In this document: positions 24,063 through 36,654 of the stretch, piece after piece
Numbering within the stretch: the stretch's first letter is position 1
How the letters are laid out: the number at the start of each line of letters is the position of its first letter
Source: Notospermus geniculatus
Taxonomy: Eukaryota; Nemertea; Pilidiophora; Heteronemertea; Lineidae
Direction: 5' to 3'
DNA length: 64,000 bases
Assembly (NCBI GenBank): GCA_002633025.1
Contig: NMRB01000615.1
Location: 175,022-239,021, forward strand
The notes under the pieces: model-generated
The model's database searches: none
The model's input: only the letters and a program-made list of their open reading frames with translations
What the model was told of the DNA's origin: nothing
Position numbers and translations under genes: made by a program

Positions 24063-27000
24063 TCAAGAATGAATCAAACTGTTTTGGTGTAAGCCCTTGT
24101 TTTTCTCAACGAAAGTAAGTACCGGGTAGCAATGGATCGTTACAGAGAAAATGAATGCCCTTTACGACATTGGAAACCGTGTTGAGACCGATCAGATGAC
24201 GCCAAACAAGTACAACACTTAGAGAATCTTTGATAGGACGAGGATCACACGGTCCAATCAGGTTTGCCCCGGCGCCCAGGGCCTAGTCCGAGTCAAAATA
24301 ACATTAGATGTTATTACTAGTAGATTATTCCCAAATCGGTCCATGGTTTTGCCACTGGCAGTATTGTGTCTCAGAACTAACTAAATAAAATCAGAACTTC
24401 AGAACTCCTCCAGGGTGAGTGAAAATAACATTTGAGAATTGAATGATTGATGTGAAAACAGTGTTACACTGTCCAATCTTCTGTATTTATATTACTCTTG
24501 TTATGATGTCATTGTAGGCCTCAGGTCAGTGGACGGAGCCATTCACAGGCCTTTCTCTCCTGACAAATTTGGCAGAAAAAACGCAGGAAATTATTGCAGG
24601 AGATTAGAGGCATTAGGTTCACTTTTATTTTCTTAACCTCCTATCCATTGTACTACTACAGGATGTCTCAAAAGTAGTCTCGGTCATCCAGAAAATTTCT
24701 CATGGAACCAGTCTCAACTGTCTGTTGGCATGGCAGCTAGTTTCTGCCATGGGCACTGCAAATGCTGCCATTTTTGTAGCACTTTTGTTGTATTACGAGT
24801 TATCTACCAACATTTAACATGATGCCCCATTTTTACTTTGCACTTTCAGGACAGGAACAAGTAGGCCACGCCAACATGGTAACAGATCATAGAACTTTCC
24901 CCTCAACGCCGCCACTGTCGCAGTCCACAGAGTAAATGGTGTGACAACCAAATAAATTTGTCGCCTGCGTGCGCTAGCGAATCAACCAATCACTTTAAGG
25001 CAGATTTCGAGACTTAATCGTCTCATCGGCAACAGGTCTGCAAATCAACTCCCTGGCAGTGGAGGATTTCGTTCCAGATGGATTTGGAATTTCTTCGTAA
25101 TGATCACGAGTTATTATGTCAAAGTCTCCACGACTCTGATGGATGTGATGGCGTTATTGCATGTCTCGGGTTTTACGCGACTTGATGAAGTGGTGACGCC
25201 ATGTAAACTCATCAACTACATCCGGGGAGAGATGGGAACGCGGGACTCTGGCATTTGTGTGGTTGCCTCGAGTCCCAGTCATACAAGCATCAGGAATTTT
25301 AATCAAAGGCTCGTTCCTGATAATTGGTGTTTTGACATTTTCATTCAGCCTCAGGGATTTTTCTAAACAATATTATACACATCATCACGATGATAAAACT
25401 CAAGTCCACAATGCAAACTATCGCGATTAATCAATAAAAACATGTTCTGTAAAAAGAGCTCAACATTCTACGCATTGTTTGTTTAAAATCCGACAGAATT
25501 TTGCTTCAAAAGGTGAGGTTGTGTCAATATTAGACCGAGTACACACACCATAAGTTTATGATCCACAATAAGCTGACGCATGATGCTCCGGGAATTCCAA
25601 ATATTACAAGTCAACAGAAAACAAGGGAATATTTTCAGCGGTCTATCAATAAGAAACGACAAGTTGCTGCTAAAATCTCCCAGTGTGCGAGACGTCTTGT
25701 ACAACATGCCGGCTGCACTAACGTCGGCCATTTTAAAATATCCCATCATAGACGGAAATTACTTCATTACAAACCAACATGTGCGTGACGTGTCGTCAGG
25801 AACTGGAGTCGAATTCAATTTCAATTTCATTTCCAAACTTTATTCACTTAGTTCGTTCACTTCCTGTATTAGCCAAAGTGTAGGCGATCCCTTAGTACCC
25901 TCAGGGTCAAAGCCTGTCCACCTGTTGTGAGTACATTGATGAGACCTTGTATCTGTTTACTCAAACAAAACAATCAACATCAAAGATACTAGTTTAAACC
26001 ATGACATGAGGTTGGTACAAAAGAACAAAGTAAATCAATGACAATCCTGATAGATCATTGCAAATCACCCAATTTTGAAGAAAAATCCCATGATTTTACA
26101 AAGAAATGGGAAACTAACTGCCACCCCCCATGAAACTCCCCCCATGAAACTTATCAAAGATTCTGACTTTTCATCTCACTTTCATCTAATTATTTGAAAA
26201 GTTAACAGCGATGGAGGGAAGAGTGTCCCATTCTTGACTTGAGCTAATAATCACCACCAACTGATTCCACCATCTTCTCTGTTTGAATGACAGGCATATC
26301 TTCCTGTGATTATTTAACAAATTCCTCTCGTCTCCCGAGTATTCGACCTCTTCCCCTTTTCCCCTTTCCATGCCCACTGTTCCCACATACTCTGACTAAT
26401 TCTGCCTCGGCACTGACCTGTCTTCACCTTGTATGCAAATATCACCCAAGGAATTGTTTGACATGAAATTACACCAAATGACTCTGTCATGCTTTCTGTG
26501 TTCACTTATACTTTCAATGTTTGAAGGGATAATAAACCCAGAAAGTGTGTATACGCATGAGTATGACAGCAATGTTAACAATTTGTCCCTTCTAATTCCT
26601 ACAGAGCAGGGGTCATGAATAACTATTTTGCACTCAAAACCCTCACTTGGGGGAATTGAGAGCAGAAGACAAATTCATACATTTATGGATCCGGCATAAA
26701 ATCATGAAATCTTGAAGAGGAATATTACTGGTATGTGAAATGTTGTACTATGTGAAATCTAAGATCACTAAACAGAAAGGCTCTAGGAATCTTCAATTCT
26801 GACTATTCATGACACTACCGAGGCTTTATTTCTAAGTCCCCTGGTCCTGGACATTCCAAGTAAAAGGTGAAAAGTGAGAGCTTAACCTAAATGCTGAAGT
26901 CATCATATCAAATGTATCACATTTTTGGAAGAAAGTGATGATGCAATGGTGATGGTGTACTTATAAATGATAGTAAATGTGTATGTACAAAAGTTCATAC

Positions 27001-30000
27001 TGACGTAGATGGAATGACATCTGTTTCATCCCAACTTTGCCAAAAGCTGGTGTAAAATGATGTACACCATGTACAGGAATCCCAAGCCAAGCAAGCTTGA
27101 AATAGAATAGATCCATTTCACCTTTGTCTGACTTAAAACTTATGTACACGTACATCTACTTTGAGTTGCACAGAGTATGGAAAAGTAGGCATGAAATGTA
27201 ATTCACTGCTGCATGATGACAAATAGTGGCTTTTTCCTGCAAAGCAAGTTGAGAACTACGGTGATCTTGCAAGCGCGAGCAATGTGGCGAGCATTGTGAG
27301 GTTGAGGTGGGGCGACCCCATGCGCTAACGAAGCCTTGGCTTGTGCAACTGGTATGACTGGTTTGACGCAAACTACACACGCTTTTCCACATGAAGCAAA
27401 TTCTTGTCAGTTTACCCCATTTTTTCACTAACAACAACAAAAATCAAATTACAAAATAGCTTTACATCAAGATGACGTAAATTTGTTTATTTCTGTACAC
27501 TCAAAGCCAAATCTTCCATCAAACTTGATAGATGTAGCACAGGAAATTTTTCAATCATTGTCAAATTTTCATCCAATTCAAAAAGTCTGGATGCAAATAC
27601 CATGAAATTCTACAACTGGTGAGAATTTCTACAGAAAACTACCGAAATTTGCTTCACACTTCAGGGAAAAGTGATATTAGGTGAGGAATTTTAAACCACC
27701 ACTCCACGACAATTTCTAATCTAATGTCTACCCAGCGGTTAAATGAAAGAGCTAAGGCCAGGGAAGGGCTAATCAGGACGTATGTCAAATTTCTGACCAT
27801 TTTTTCCACAAAAATTTCTTCCAAACATTCCTAGCAGCACTGCAACAGACGAGGCTTTCCACAGTTTCGATAAAAATTGAAAAACATCGAAAAATTTAAG
27901 AGACAACATTTTGAAATTTCATTGAAATTGACAACACTGACTGCTGACAACACAAGGAGCAGACAACAGACGGGGTTAATGCTGTTATAGGGAAGTAAGA
28001 AAAAACATTGCAGGGAAAAACTGATGTTATTCTTGAAACAATGTAAAAAGATAGCAGCTATTGATAAGACACCAAATAGCAAAGTTAAAGAGGCAATTTA
28101 GGGAAGACTAGGACTATTTCAAAGGAAAAAAATCTCTAGCAATGAACTGCAGTGAGCAGGTAGTCTTAATTAAGAATTTTATCATCCATCAGCACAAGTT
28201 GAGGGCCATAGTTGTCCATAACATTAGACTCCAGTGATACATTGAGTGACCGTCACGACGTGCAGCATCAATTTGTGGAGGAGATACAGGAAAGCAATTT
28301 CAGTGATGTTGCTTTCCCTTTTCAGTGTCAATTTCGCCAAAATCACTAATTAAGTTCAGGATTCAAAATGTTGAAAGTAAGTGAGCTGAGAGTGTCATCT
28401 TGGACTAAGCTCAGAAATTGGCCTAAGTTATGTAGAAGAAAACCAGATCCTTGATTAGCCCCTCCTGGATCACACCAAACCCCAACAAAAGCCAGGACCA
28501 TGAGATGAGAGGGTAGGAGAACGTACACTACACAACCAAGGGGTTCCACGGCATGCAAAGTGTCAGGGGGTGACTAACCAGTCTCACAGCGAATCGCAAT
28601 TCTCTGGCCTCCATTGTGCAGTGGTCCTGGATCGGACTGGCTAGGAGTCGGACTGGCGAATAGAGGAAGAACTTGTTGTGCATAATGTTATCTGACTGAG
28701 CGTAAACGTGGATGTCTACGCCCTGTCATGACAGGCGTGGGACTCAAAATAATCTTCTGTTGACGTCAAGGTACAGAATTGTTCATATCTTTCACGTGTT
28801 TTTTTTAATCATTTACACTAAAATATGTTCCTTGTAGGGTCTAAGTCGAGTTGAGTCTAAGGCCAATGTTGATTACTTTTTAGCAAAAACCTACATCACT
28901 TTATGATACTGAGCATGCTATCAAAGCAGATTTCATAAAGTACTGGTGACAGTTTCTGTAGAGTACCTTTCAACTATCTTTCTAACCGTATTCACTGCTT
29001 TTTGGCAAAATTTTGATAAATGAACACATTTTAATAAAACAATATCAAGCTCGCTATGCGGAAATCAACAAGCCAGAAACGAATCTAATATAATCATCGC
29101 AAACTTTAGAACACGTCACGTATAATGCATTCCCACTTTCTCCGCTTTTAAATACGACTAAGAAAGCCAGATTACAGATTTTCAAGTTCATTCAACATTT
29201 GCGCGAACGCATTTGGTCGACTTTCATCGACCAGAAGCCACACTTCCTGTACACAGGTTTGCTTCTGATCGTAAACTACCATTTGATAGGTCAAGGTGGG
29301 AAATGGTATATTCTACTCGCCTTCGTATCGATTGGGGAGAGCGGCCATCTTTAATTGGCGTTCGACACATTTAGAAAGTGACCTGTGATTCTGAGCTGAA
29401 TAGCTTCTACACTGAATGAGCATCAGTTTGCATAGGTAGTTTTTTTAGTAACGCTGTGTTATAATCTCGACTGATCACTAACGGAGGACTGATTCAAGAG
29501 AGGGGTGCAGAGTCATTCAGGAACCTCTGGGATAATACTTGTTCAATTAAAACTGGACCAAATGCAACTAAAGCAAAATAAAAGAACAGACCACTCTATA
29601 TGGACGGGAAGCAGTCCGTATTGTATTGGTGTACGTTTGGAGAGGACATTGGAATTGTCGGGATGACCTGAAAATGTCCCTAGAGTGTGAAGGCTCAAGC
29701 TGCTTGAGAAGGAACCTCAATCAGTGTTACTACTCAAGATTGCAAGCACAATTCAAGTTCAGCTGAGCTTGTGTTGTTCCCGGATTGAGAACTCAACTCA
29801 AGTTCGCTTGAGCTTGAGTGTAGACTAACTGAAGATGATTCAAGTTCAGCTGAGCTTGTGTTACGCTAGATTGAGTTCTGCTGAGCTTGTGTCATACTGA
29901 GGTTGAATTCAAGCTCAGCTGAGGTAGTGTAAAACTCAGACTGAAAACACAACTCAAGCTCAGGCTGAGCTTAAGTACACTAAGCTTGAGTTGTACTGTG

Positions 30001-30309
30001 ATTGAAGACAACTCAAGTGCAGCTGAGCTTGTCTTACACTCAGATTGAGAACACAACTCAAGCTCAGCTGAGGTGGTGTAAAACTCAGATTGAGATGACC
30101 ACTTGCAAGCTCAGCTGATGTGGCCTTAATGTTGTGGAGTAGGTCATAAAGCACTGCCTATCACCAGGGTAGATCATCGGGCAAATATCAAATCCACCAT
30201 CAGTTGTAAAACCTACGAGGGTATAACATGACATAAATCCATCACCAAACCATTTAAAGTGGTCCACCTTTACAAAGACATAACATCAACGATACACCAA
30301 GAAAATACC
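24063..30309. other. Gene-free stretch, probable protocadherin intron
   Basis: About 6.2 kb downstream of the protocadherin splice donor in the direction of its transcription. It is AT-rich with no frame I can recognise as a cytoplasmic exon. Its only structured part is the minisatellite at 29725-30115. An exon of fewer than about 60 codons without a known motif could be missed. Confidence 0.45.
29725..30115. repeat. Degenerate ~50-bp minisatellite with a palindromic core
   Basis: About eight irregular units, each containing variants of CAAGCTCAGCTGAGCTTG, an exact palindrome of 18 bp, separated by variants of TGTAAAACTCAGATTGAGA. It starts about 200 bp inside the likely first intron of the protocadherin. 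The short frames across it on the minus strand are products of the repeat. Confidence 0.8.
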
Positions 30310-30318
30310 ACCTACCTC
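30310..30318 (-). other. 5' splice site ending the protocadherin exon
   Basis: On the minus strand the reading frame runs through ...ATG CTG GAG and then GTAGGT, a good match to the AG|GTRAGT donor consensus, so the intron starts at 30315. Without splicing the frame continues nine residues (VGGIFLVYR) to a TGA at 30286, which would give a short-tailed protein. That the intron is normally removed is an inference from the donor quality and the usual protocadherin gene structure. Confidence 0.75.
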
Positions 30319-33042
30319 CAGCATTTTCGGGTTTATACTTGAGTTCCACGTCGACGGTTGTGTCTTCATGCTTAAAAAAGTACTCTGGTTGTTTGAATTT
30401 TCGGCCATTTCCTCAGTCTCTAAAGAAAAACTCACTTCCTTTTTCGGCGGTTTTTCCTCGTCACTTACTATACTGCCATGGCTATTGCGTTTTTCTCCTC
30501 GATGATGAAATATTTTTTGCGTCTCTGTTTTCACGTTATATCTATGGTTGTCTCTGTCTTTTCGTTTGATGCATACGATTGCGACGATTAAAATAATGGC
30601 AAGAACACCTGAAACTGCTGCTAGGCACACCACGATTATTAAATTTCGATTACTAGGCTTGCCATCGATGTAGACACCAGTCAAGTCTATGGCTTTCCCT
30701 GTACCGTCTATCACAATATCTAACGCCTCAACATTGAGATTTTGAGGAATACCCCGGTCTATCACTTTTATGACCAGTTTATAAAGTAACGCATCTTTTT
30801 CTTCCATGGATTTTGCGACTTTGATTTCTCCCGTATCGGGATTTATTCGAAAAAGGCCTTCACTATTGCCACTTTTTATAACATAGGTCAGCTTGGCGTT
30901 AATACCGGTATCTGGATCTGTGGCATTAATCCGTGTAATCACATGATCAACTGGTTCGAGATATGATATGTAAATGGTGTGGTTGTGACTGTTGGGGAAG
31001 TGAAAAACCGGAGGACTATCATTTACATCTGTCACGTTTATCCGAACTGTGGCGGTACTGCTGAGCCTTTCTTCCTTCCCGTTGTCCTTGGCGAGCACGA
31101 CAAGGTCATACCACGCCCGATGTTCACGATCTAACTCCTTTATGGTCTTAATCACGCCTTGTGAACTGATATCAAACATTTCTGATGCATCGTTGTACAG
31201 GAGGCTGTATGTGACTTCCTTATTCCGGCCAACATCCGGGTCGTACGCCGTGACGTTGCCAACAATGGTGTGAGGTTTGGCACTCTCCGTGACGTTAAAA
31301 GAAAACTTTTTCCTGAAGGTCGGTGGATTATCGTTCTTGTCGGTCACCTGAATGACGACCGATACCGAGGTACTCTGTGGCGGCTTCCCGCCATCCTTCG
31401 CAATCACTTGAAAACGAATGTGATCATATTCCTCGCGATCAAACGACCTATTTGCATAAATTTTACCATTTTTCGGGTCAATACGAACGAATTTTCTCCC
31501 AGCTTTGTTTATGGAGTACCTTATTTCACCATTGGTGCCAGTGTCTGTATCCGATGCTGAAACCTGGAACAGGAAGTCTCCGACGGTGTTGTTTTCAAAA
31601 ACAGTGGTCCCGTATCGTTTTTTCGGAAACACTGGCTTGTTGTCATTTGCGTCAGTCACGAAGATGGATAAAGTCTTTCCAGTCCTCAGCGGCGGCTCGC
31701 CGGCATCAGAACACATGATCATAATCTCATGTTCTGATTGGTTCTCACGGTTTAGTTTCTCATTGGTGACCAACTTGTACTGGTTTGGCTCATCCGGCCC
31801 CATGGGCTGCAGACGAAATTTCTTATTATCGATGGTGCATGTAACTTCTGAATTCTGTCCCTGGTCTGGATCTTTGACAAGGATGTGAGCTACAAAAGTC
31901 CCGAGAGATGCAGACTCCGATACCTCGGCGCGTCCAGCGTCGGTCAGGAAGTTAACAGTAATCTCAGGTTCGTGATCATTGATGTCGCCGACAATAACGT
32001 TCACCCAGTTATTCACGGGAAATGAATTGGCGCCCTTATCACGCGCAGTAATAGGAATATTGTAAATCTGCGTATCTTCGTAGTCTAGTTTACCTTTGGT
32101 GAAGATCTCCCCGCTATCCTTATCAATACGGAATAACTTGCTGACTTTCTCAGAAGGCCTAGCACGAATGGAGTAAGTTATTCGACCGTTATCGCCAGCG
32201 TCTGGATCAACAGCTTCAACTTTCACAATACTGGTTCCGATCGTCACGTTTTCCTTCACGCGGACCTCGTACGGACGTTGTAAAAACTGTGGAGCGTTGT
32301 CGTTCGCATCTTGAATCTCCACCATTACCAAGAGCTGACCAGTTTGTTGGGGAACGCCGTGGTCTGTAGCGATGACACGAACCTGATGAGCGGCCGATAA
32401 CTCCCGATCCAGCGTTTTGTTCACCAGCATGTACAACTCCGTGTTGCCGAATGTTTGCGCAACACGCAGCTCGAAAATTTTGTCAGCGTCGACAATACTG
32501 TATGAAAGGATTGAGTTATTGCCTGCGTCTCGATCTGTGGCTGTCTGGAGATGGAATTCCGACCCGACAGGGGATGTTTCGGGGATTTTTAAGGTCACAG
32601 GGTTGACTTCGAATTTTGGCGGGTTGTCGTTGATGTCTTCGATCTCCACGAACACTTTGATGGTTTGCCAGTACTGGGCCGGGCCTACACTGACAGTCAG
32701 TTCTAAGGAACAACGCTCAAAAGTTTTACAGCAAAGATTACCGGTAAAGTCACACAACGTATCACGATCGATTGGCTGCCGCGTTCTCAAAACACTTGTC
32801 TTATTATTAATGGCAAAGAACCGACCAGGCACAGAATTCCTATTCCAAAGTTGATATCGAAGCAGCTGCTGAACGGACGAATCATACTTGGCGCTTAATC
32901 CACTATCGTCAACGATGGTCCCCACGATTTTATCCTGTGGCTCCTCCTCCTTTATCTTGTAGTTGATATCCTTTCCCTGAATGAAGGGCCAGAAGACTGC
33001 TATCAGCAGGAGCACAACACCACCGGTCCTTCCTCGAGCCAT
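30316..33042 (-). CDS. Delta-1-like protocadherin, large first coding exon (7 cadherin repeats, TM, start of tail)
   Basis: This 909-codon exon encodes a type I membrane protein of the protocadherin family, expected to mediate calcium-dependent cell-cell recognition at the plasma membrane. Numbering from the ATG at 33042: signal peptide 1-23; EC1 about 24-142 with a Cys-rich stretch; EC2 143-251; EC3 252-359; EC4 360-470; EC5 471-575; EC6 576-679; EC7 680-790; membrane helix about 801-824; basic cytoplasmic start KRKDR. Calcium-linker motifs close six repeats (DINDNPP, DANDNAP, DINDHEP, DANDNKP, DKNDNPP, DVNDSPP); EC7 ends without one, as is usual for the membrane-proximal repeat. The tail contains KEVSF (868-872), an RVxF-type PP1-docking motif as in vertebrate delta-1 members. 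The ATG has a strong context (A at -3, G at +4); the in-frame extension upstream starts only at a TTG. The exon ends in phase 0 at GAG|GTAGGT. An uninterrupted ectodomain exon is typical of protocadherins. Later exons were not found. Confidence 0.95.
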
Positions 33043-33485
33043 CCTGGCATACAACTGACCAACCACACCACCGATTGAATGACTTACCCTCAATCAGGCT
33101 AAATAAGTCCCATTGGATCAAAGACTCAGAACAATTTGCCACATTTATTCCTTCTATTGTCCTCTCAACAAGTTAGGTTCAGGCAGCTTAAACCTCAGTA
33201 AACAAATGTTTGGATAGAAAGGGCCGACTCCTTGATCCTCTCTGCTGTTCCAGGGAATGGCACACCGTTTGTCTTTTACGACGTCTTCTTCACCTGTGAA
33301 AGATAAAATTAAAAAGATTTTGAGTCTTATAATCTGGACATCACCGTAGGATCTGATTGGCTTATCAAAGTGAGAAGGCTGAGGGGCGTTTATTTTGGGC
33401 GGTTGACAATTGAAGTGGAAGGCTGGAACGTAATGGAGTTGACAAAGGAATTGTAACAGTGTTTGCACAATGATGTTACCGGCCA
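31471..33485. repeat. Left member of the ~2.0-kb overlap duplication (contig A end)
   Basis: The 2015 bases before the N at 33486 match 33487-35502 nearly base for base, covering the protocadherin exon 5' part, its leader and flank. The match begins inside this copy exactly where the right copy begins after the N, and ends exactly at the N. Two contig ends overlapping in opposite senses would give this pattern. Confidence 0.9.
33043..33293 (-). promoter_or_regulatory. Candidate 5' UTR of the protocadherin exon with upstream ATGs
   Basis: Upstream of the protocadherin ATG the minus strand shows a pyrimidine tract ending TTTCACAG at 33294, a good splice acceptor, which suggests that a non-coding upstream exon joins here. 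The leader contains an ATG at 33144 opening an 8-codon uORF, and another at 33050 whose 15-codon frame overlaps the main start. A sequence AGG|GTAAGT at about 33085 looks like a splice donor, but its use would remove the main ATG. No TATA box or initiator was recognised. All of this is repeated upstream of the second copy, with the acceptor at about 35311. Confidence 0.4.
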
Positions 33486-33486
33486 N

Positions 33487-35058
33487 TTTCGGGTCAATAC
33501 GAACGAATTTTCTCCCAGCTTTGTTTATGGAGTACCTTATTTCACCATTGGTGCCGGTGTCTGTATCCGATGCTGAAACCTGGAACAGGAATTCTCCGAT
33601 GGTGTTGTTTTCAAAAACAGTGGTCCCGTATCGTTTCTTTGGAAACACTGGCTTGTTGTCATTTGCGTCAGTCACAAAGATGGATAAAGTCTTTCCAGTC
33701 CTCAGCGGCGGGTCGCCGGCATCAGAACACATGATCATAATCTCATGTTCTGATTGGTTCTCACGGTTTAGTTTCTCATTGGTGACCAACTTGTACTGGT
33801 TCGGCTCATCCGCCCCCATGGGCTGCAGACGAAATTTCTTATTATCGATGGTGCATGTAACTTCTGAATTCTGTCCCTGGTCTGGATCTTTGACAAGGAT
33901 GTGAGCTACAAAAGTCCCGAGAGATGCCGACTCCGATACCTCGGCGCGTCCAGCGTCGGTCAGGAAGTTAACAGTTATCTCAGGTTCGTGATCATTGATG
34001 TCGCCGACAAAAACATTCACCCAGTTATTTACGGGAAATGAATTGGCACCCTTATCACGCGCAGTAATCGGAATATTGTAAACCTGCGTATCTTCGTAGT
34101 CGAGTTTACCTTTGGTGAAGATCTCCCCGCTATCCTTATCAATACGGAATAACTTGCTGACTTTCTCAGAAGGCCTAGCACGAATGGAGTAAGTTATTCG
34201 ACCGTTATCGCCAGCGTCTGGATCAACAGCTTCAACTTTCACAATACTGGTTCCGATCGTCACGTTTTCCTTGACACGGACCTCGTATGGACGTTGTAAA
34301 AACTGTGGAGCGTTGTCGTTCGCATCTTGAATCTCGACCATTACCAAGAGCTGACCAGTTTGTTGGGGAACGCCGTGGTCTGTAGCGATGACACGAACCT
34401 GATGAGCGGCTGATAACTCCCGATCCAGCGTTTTGTTCACCAGCATGTACAACTCCGTGTTGCCGAACGTTTGCGCAACACGCAGCTCGAAAATTTTGTC
34501 AGCGTCGACAATACTGTATGAAAGGATTGAGTTATTGCCTGCGTCTCGATCTGTCGCTGTCTGGAGATGGAATTCCGACCCGACAGGGGACGTTTCAGGG
34601 ATTTTTAAGGTCACAGGGTTGACTTCGAATTTTGGCGGGTTGTCATTGATGTCTTCGATCTCCACGAACACTTTGATGAGTTGCCAGTACTGGGCCGGGC
34701 CTACACTGACAGTCAGTTCTAAGGAACAACGCTCAAAAGTTTTACAGCAAAGATTACCGGTAAAGTCACACAACGTATCACGATCGATTGGCTGCCGCGT
34801 TCTCAAAACACTTGTCTTATTATTAATGGCAAAGAACCGACCAGGCACAGAATTCCTATTCCAAAGTTGATATCGAAGCAGCTGCTGAACGGACGAATCA
34901 TACTTGGCGCTTAATCCACTATCGTCAACGATGGTCCCCACGATTTTATCCTGTGGCTCCTCCTCCTTTATCTTGTAGTTGATATCCTTTCCCTGAATGA
35001 AGGGCCAGAAGACTGCTATCAGCAGGAGCACAACACCACCGGTCCTTCCTCGAGCCAT
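33487..35058 (-). CDS. Partial second copy of the protocadherin exon, cut by an N
   Basis: This is the first 524 codons of the same protocadherin: signal peptide, EC1-EC4 and most of EC5, from ATG 35058 to the N at 33486. Only seven residues differ from the complete copy over this length (T127L, I326V, I350F, P416A, E449D, V487I, D489E), and the upstream flank is equally similar. Residues read after the N belong to upstream flanking sequence and are not part of the protein. EC6, EC7, membrane helix and tail are missing. The break coincides exactly with the N, so this is probably the other allele, left unmerged at a contig end, rather than a second gene. A true recent tandem paralogue whose 3' half lies in the gap remains possible. 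Confidence 0.85.
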
Positions 35059-35502
35059 CCTGGCATACAACTGACCAACCACACCACCGATTGAATGACT
35101 TACCCTCAATCAGGCTAAATAAGTCCCATTGGATCAAAGACTCAGAACAATTTGCCACATTTATTCCTTCTATTGTCCTCTCAACAAGTTAGGTTCAGGC
35201 AGCTTAAACCTCAGTAAACAAATGTTTGGATAGAAATGGGCCGACTCCTTGATCCTCTCTGCTGTTCCAGGGAATGGCACACCGTTTGTCTTTTACGAGG
35301 TCTTCTTCACCTGTGAAAGATAAAATTAAAAAGATTTTGAGTCTTATAATCTGGACATCACCGTAGGATCTGATTGGCTTATCAAAGTGAGAAGGCTGAG
35401 GGGCGTTTATTTTGGGCGGTTGACAATTGAAGTGGAAGGCTGGAACGTAATGGAGTTGACAAAGGAATTGTAACAGTGTTTGCACAATGATGTTACCGGC
35501 CA
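33487..35502. repeat. Right member of the ~2.0-kb overlap duplication (contig B start)
   Basis: These 2016 bases repeat 31471-33485. Beyond 35502 the sequence continues into new flank (TAGGTGAGGG...), while the left copy stops at the N. Differences are scattered single-base changes of the kind expected between alleles. Confidence 0.9.
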
Positions 35503-36654
35503 ATAGGTGAGGGCGGCTTTGATGATGTTCACTGTCAGACGTCCTAAAGAACTCTGGCAGACGGTGGGCCAAATTACAGCCAATTGTCTAAATATGGGCA
35601 CTAGCCAATCAGAATTGTCAGGGCACAGCTCTCAGGACATTGGACGTGGATCAGATAGCGATCTCGGACTCTGGTACCTCAGTTTGACAAAACATGTCCA
35701 AGCAATTTGTTGGTGCCAAGTTATTCACATTGACAAGTTTCGTAAATAGCCAGAGCATGAATGCAGCGAGACAATCAGACCATTATCAGGAGACCTGATA
35801 TCAGATGACAGGTTTTTGACCCCTTTCCCCTGAGACCCTTCCCCTTTGTGCCCGGTTTCTAGTTTTTGTACCAGCTGCTTATTTTAGCTGAAGAGTCAAG
35901 TTACATTACCCACGGATCGTGAAATTTGACAAAACAGGCAAAAAGATTATCCCAGAATCTCATATTTCTCTTCTCAAACATGGTGGTTAACCCTCGTGAG
36001 GGCTCAAATATCTTTCTTTGATGTAAGGAGTGTAATCAAATGGTAGGGACAGTGGCAATTCATTTTAGACCCTTTTTTAGTATCAAGTTGCAGACATAAT
36101 AGAAAGCATCAAATTTGGAACAAAATTTGTTACAAAATCAAGGCTTAAACACAAATTGCATAACGCCTGAACAGATTTTTGAACCCAGCAGATGACCGAC
36201 CACGTTTGGTAAACATCATTATTGGAGGCACACCAAGGTGAAAAGTCAGTGAAAGGGCCAGCGGGTCTGATCTCAAAAGATCTATCTAAAATGATCCCAA
36301 AATATCCAGGAAAGTCGACAGATGCATTTGTTGACTTGTTGAATGTAAACAAGCAAGAAAATCGAAATCGTCCAGATTTAACTCTCTGTTTGAACAGTTT
36401 AAAGTGATCTGCTGGTAAAATGTGTGAAAAGGCAACGTGGGTAAATAAAGTTATTCATGACACCTGTCACCTGATCCTGGCTTTAACTACCTCAATGAGA
36501 TTTATTGGTTTTTTATGCAAAACATGCAGTCGTTCGTTCTCTTTGGGAGAGTGTCCAAGCTAAGAAACGGAGACTGAAATTACTGTGGTTTGGTCAAGTG
36601 AATTGGATTCATTCACCAATGGACAGCAAGTGACGCTGCTCTCAGTGTAGGCCT

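Noticed and set aside
24650-24720. CAGGATGTCTCAAAAGTAGT, reminiscent of a mariner end
   Set aside because: No matching inverted end or transposase sequence was found nearby.
31270-32854. Plus-strand frames of up to 145 codons opposite the protocadherin (31505-31888, 32417-32854, repeated at 33470-34870)
   Set aside because: They are antisense shadows of a strongly constrained coding exon and have no domain of their own.
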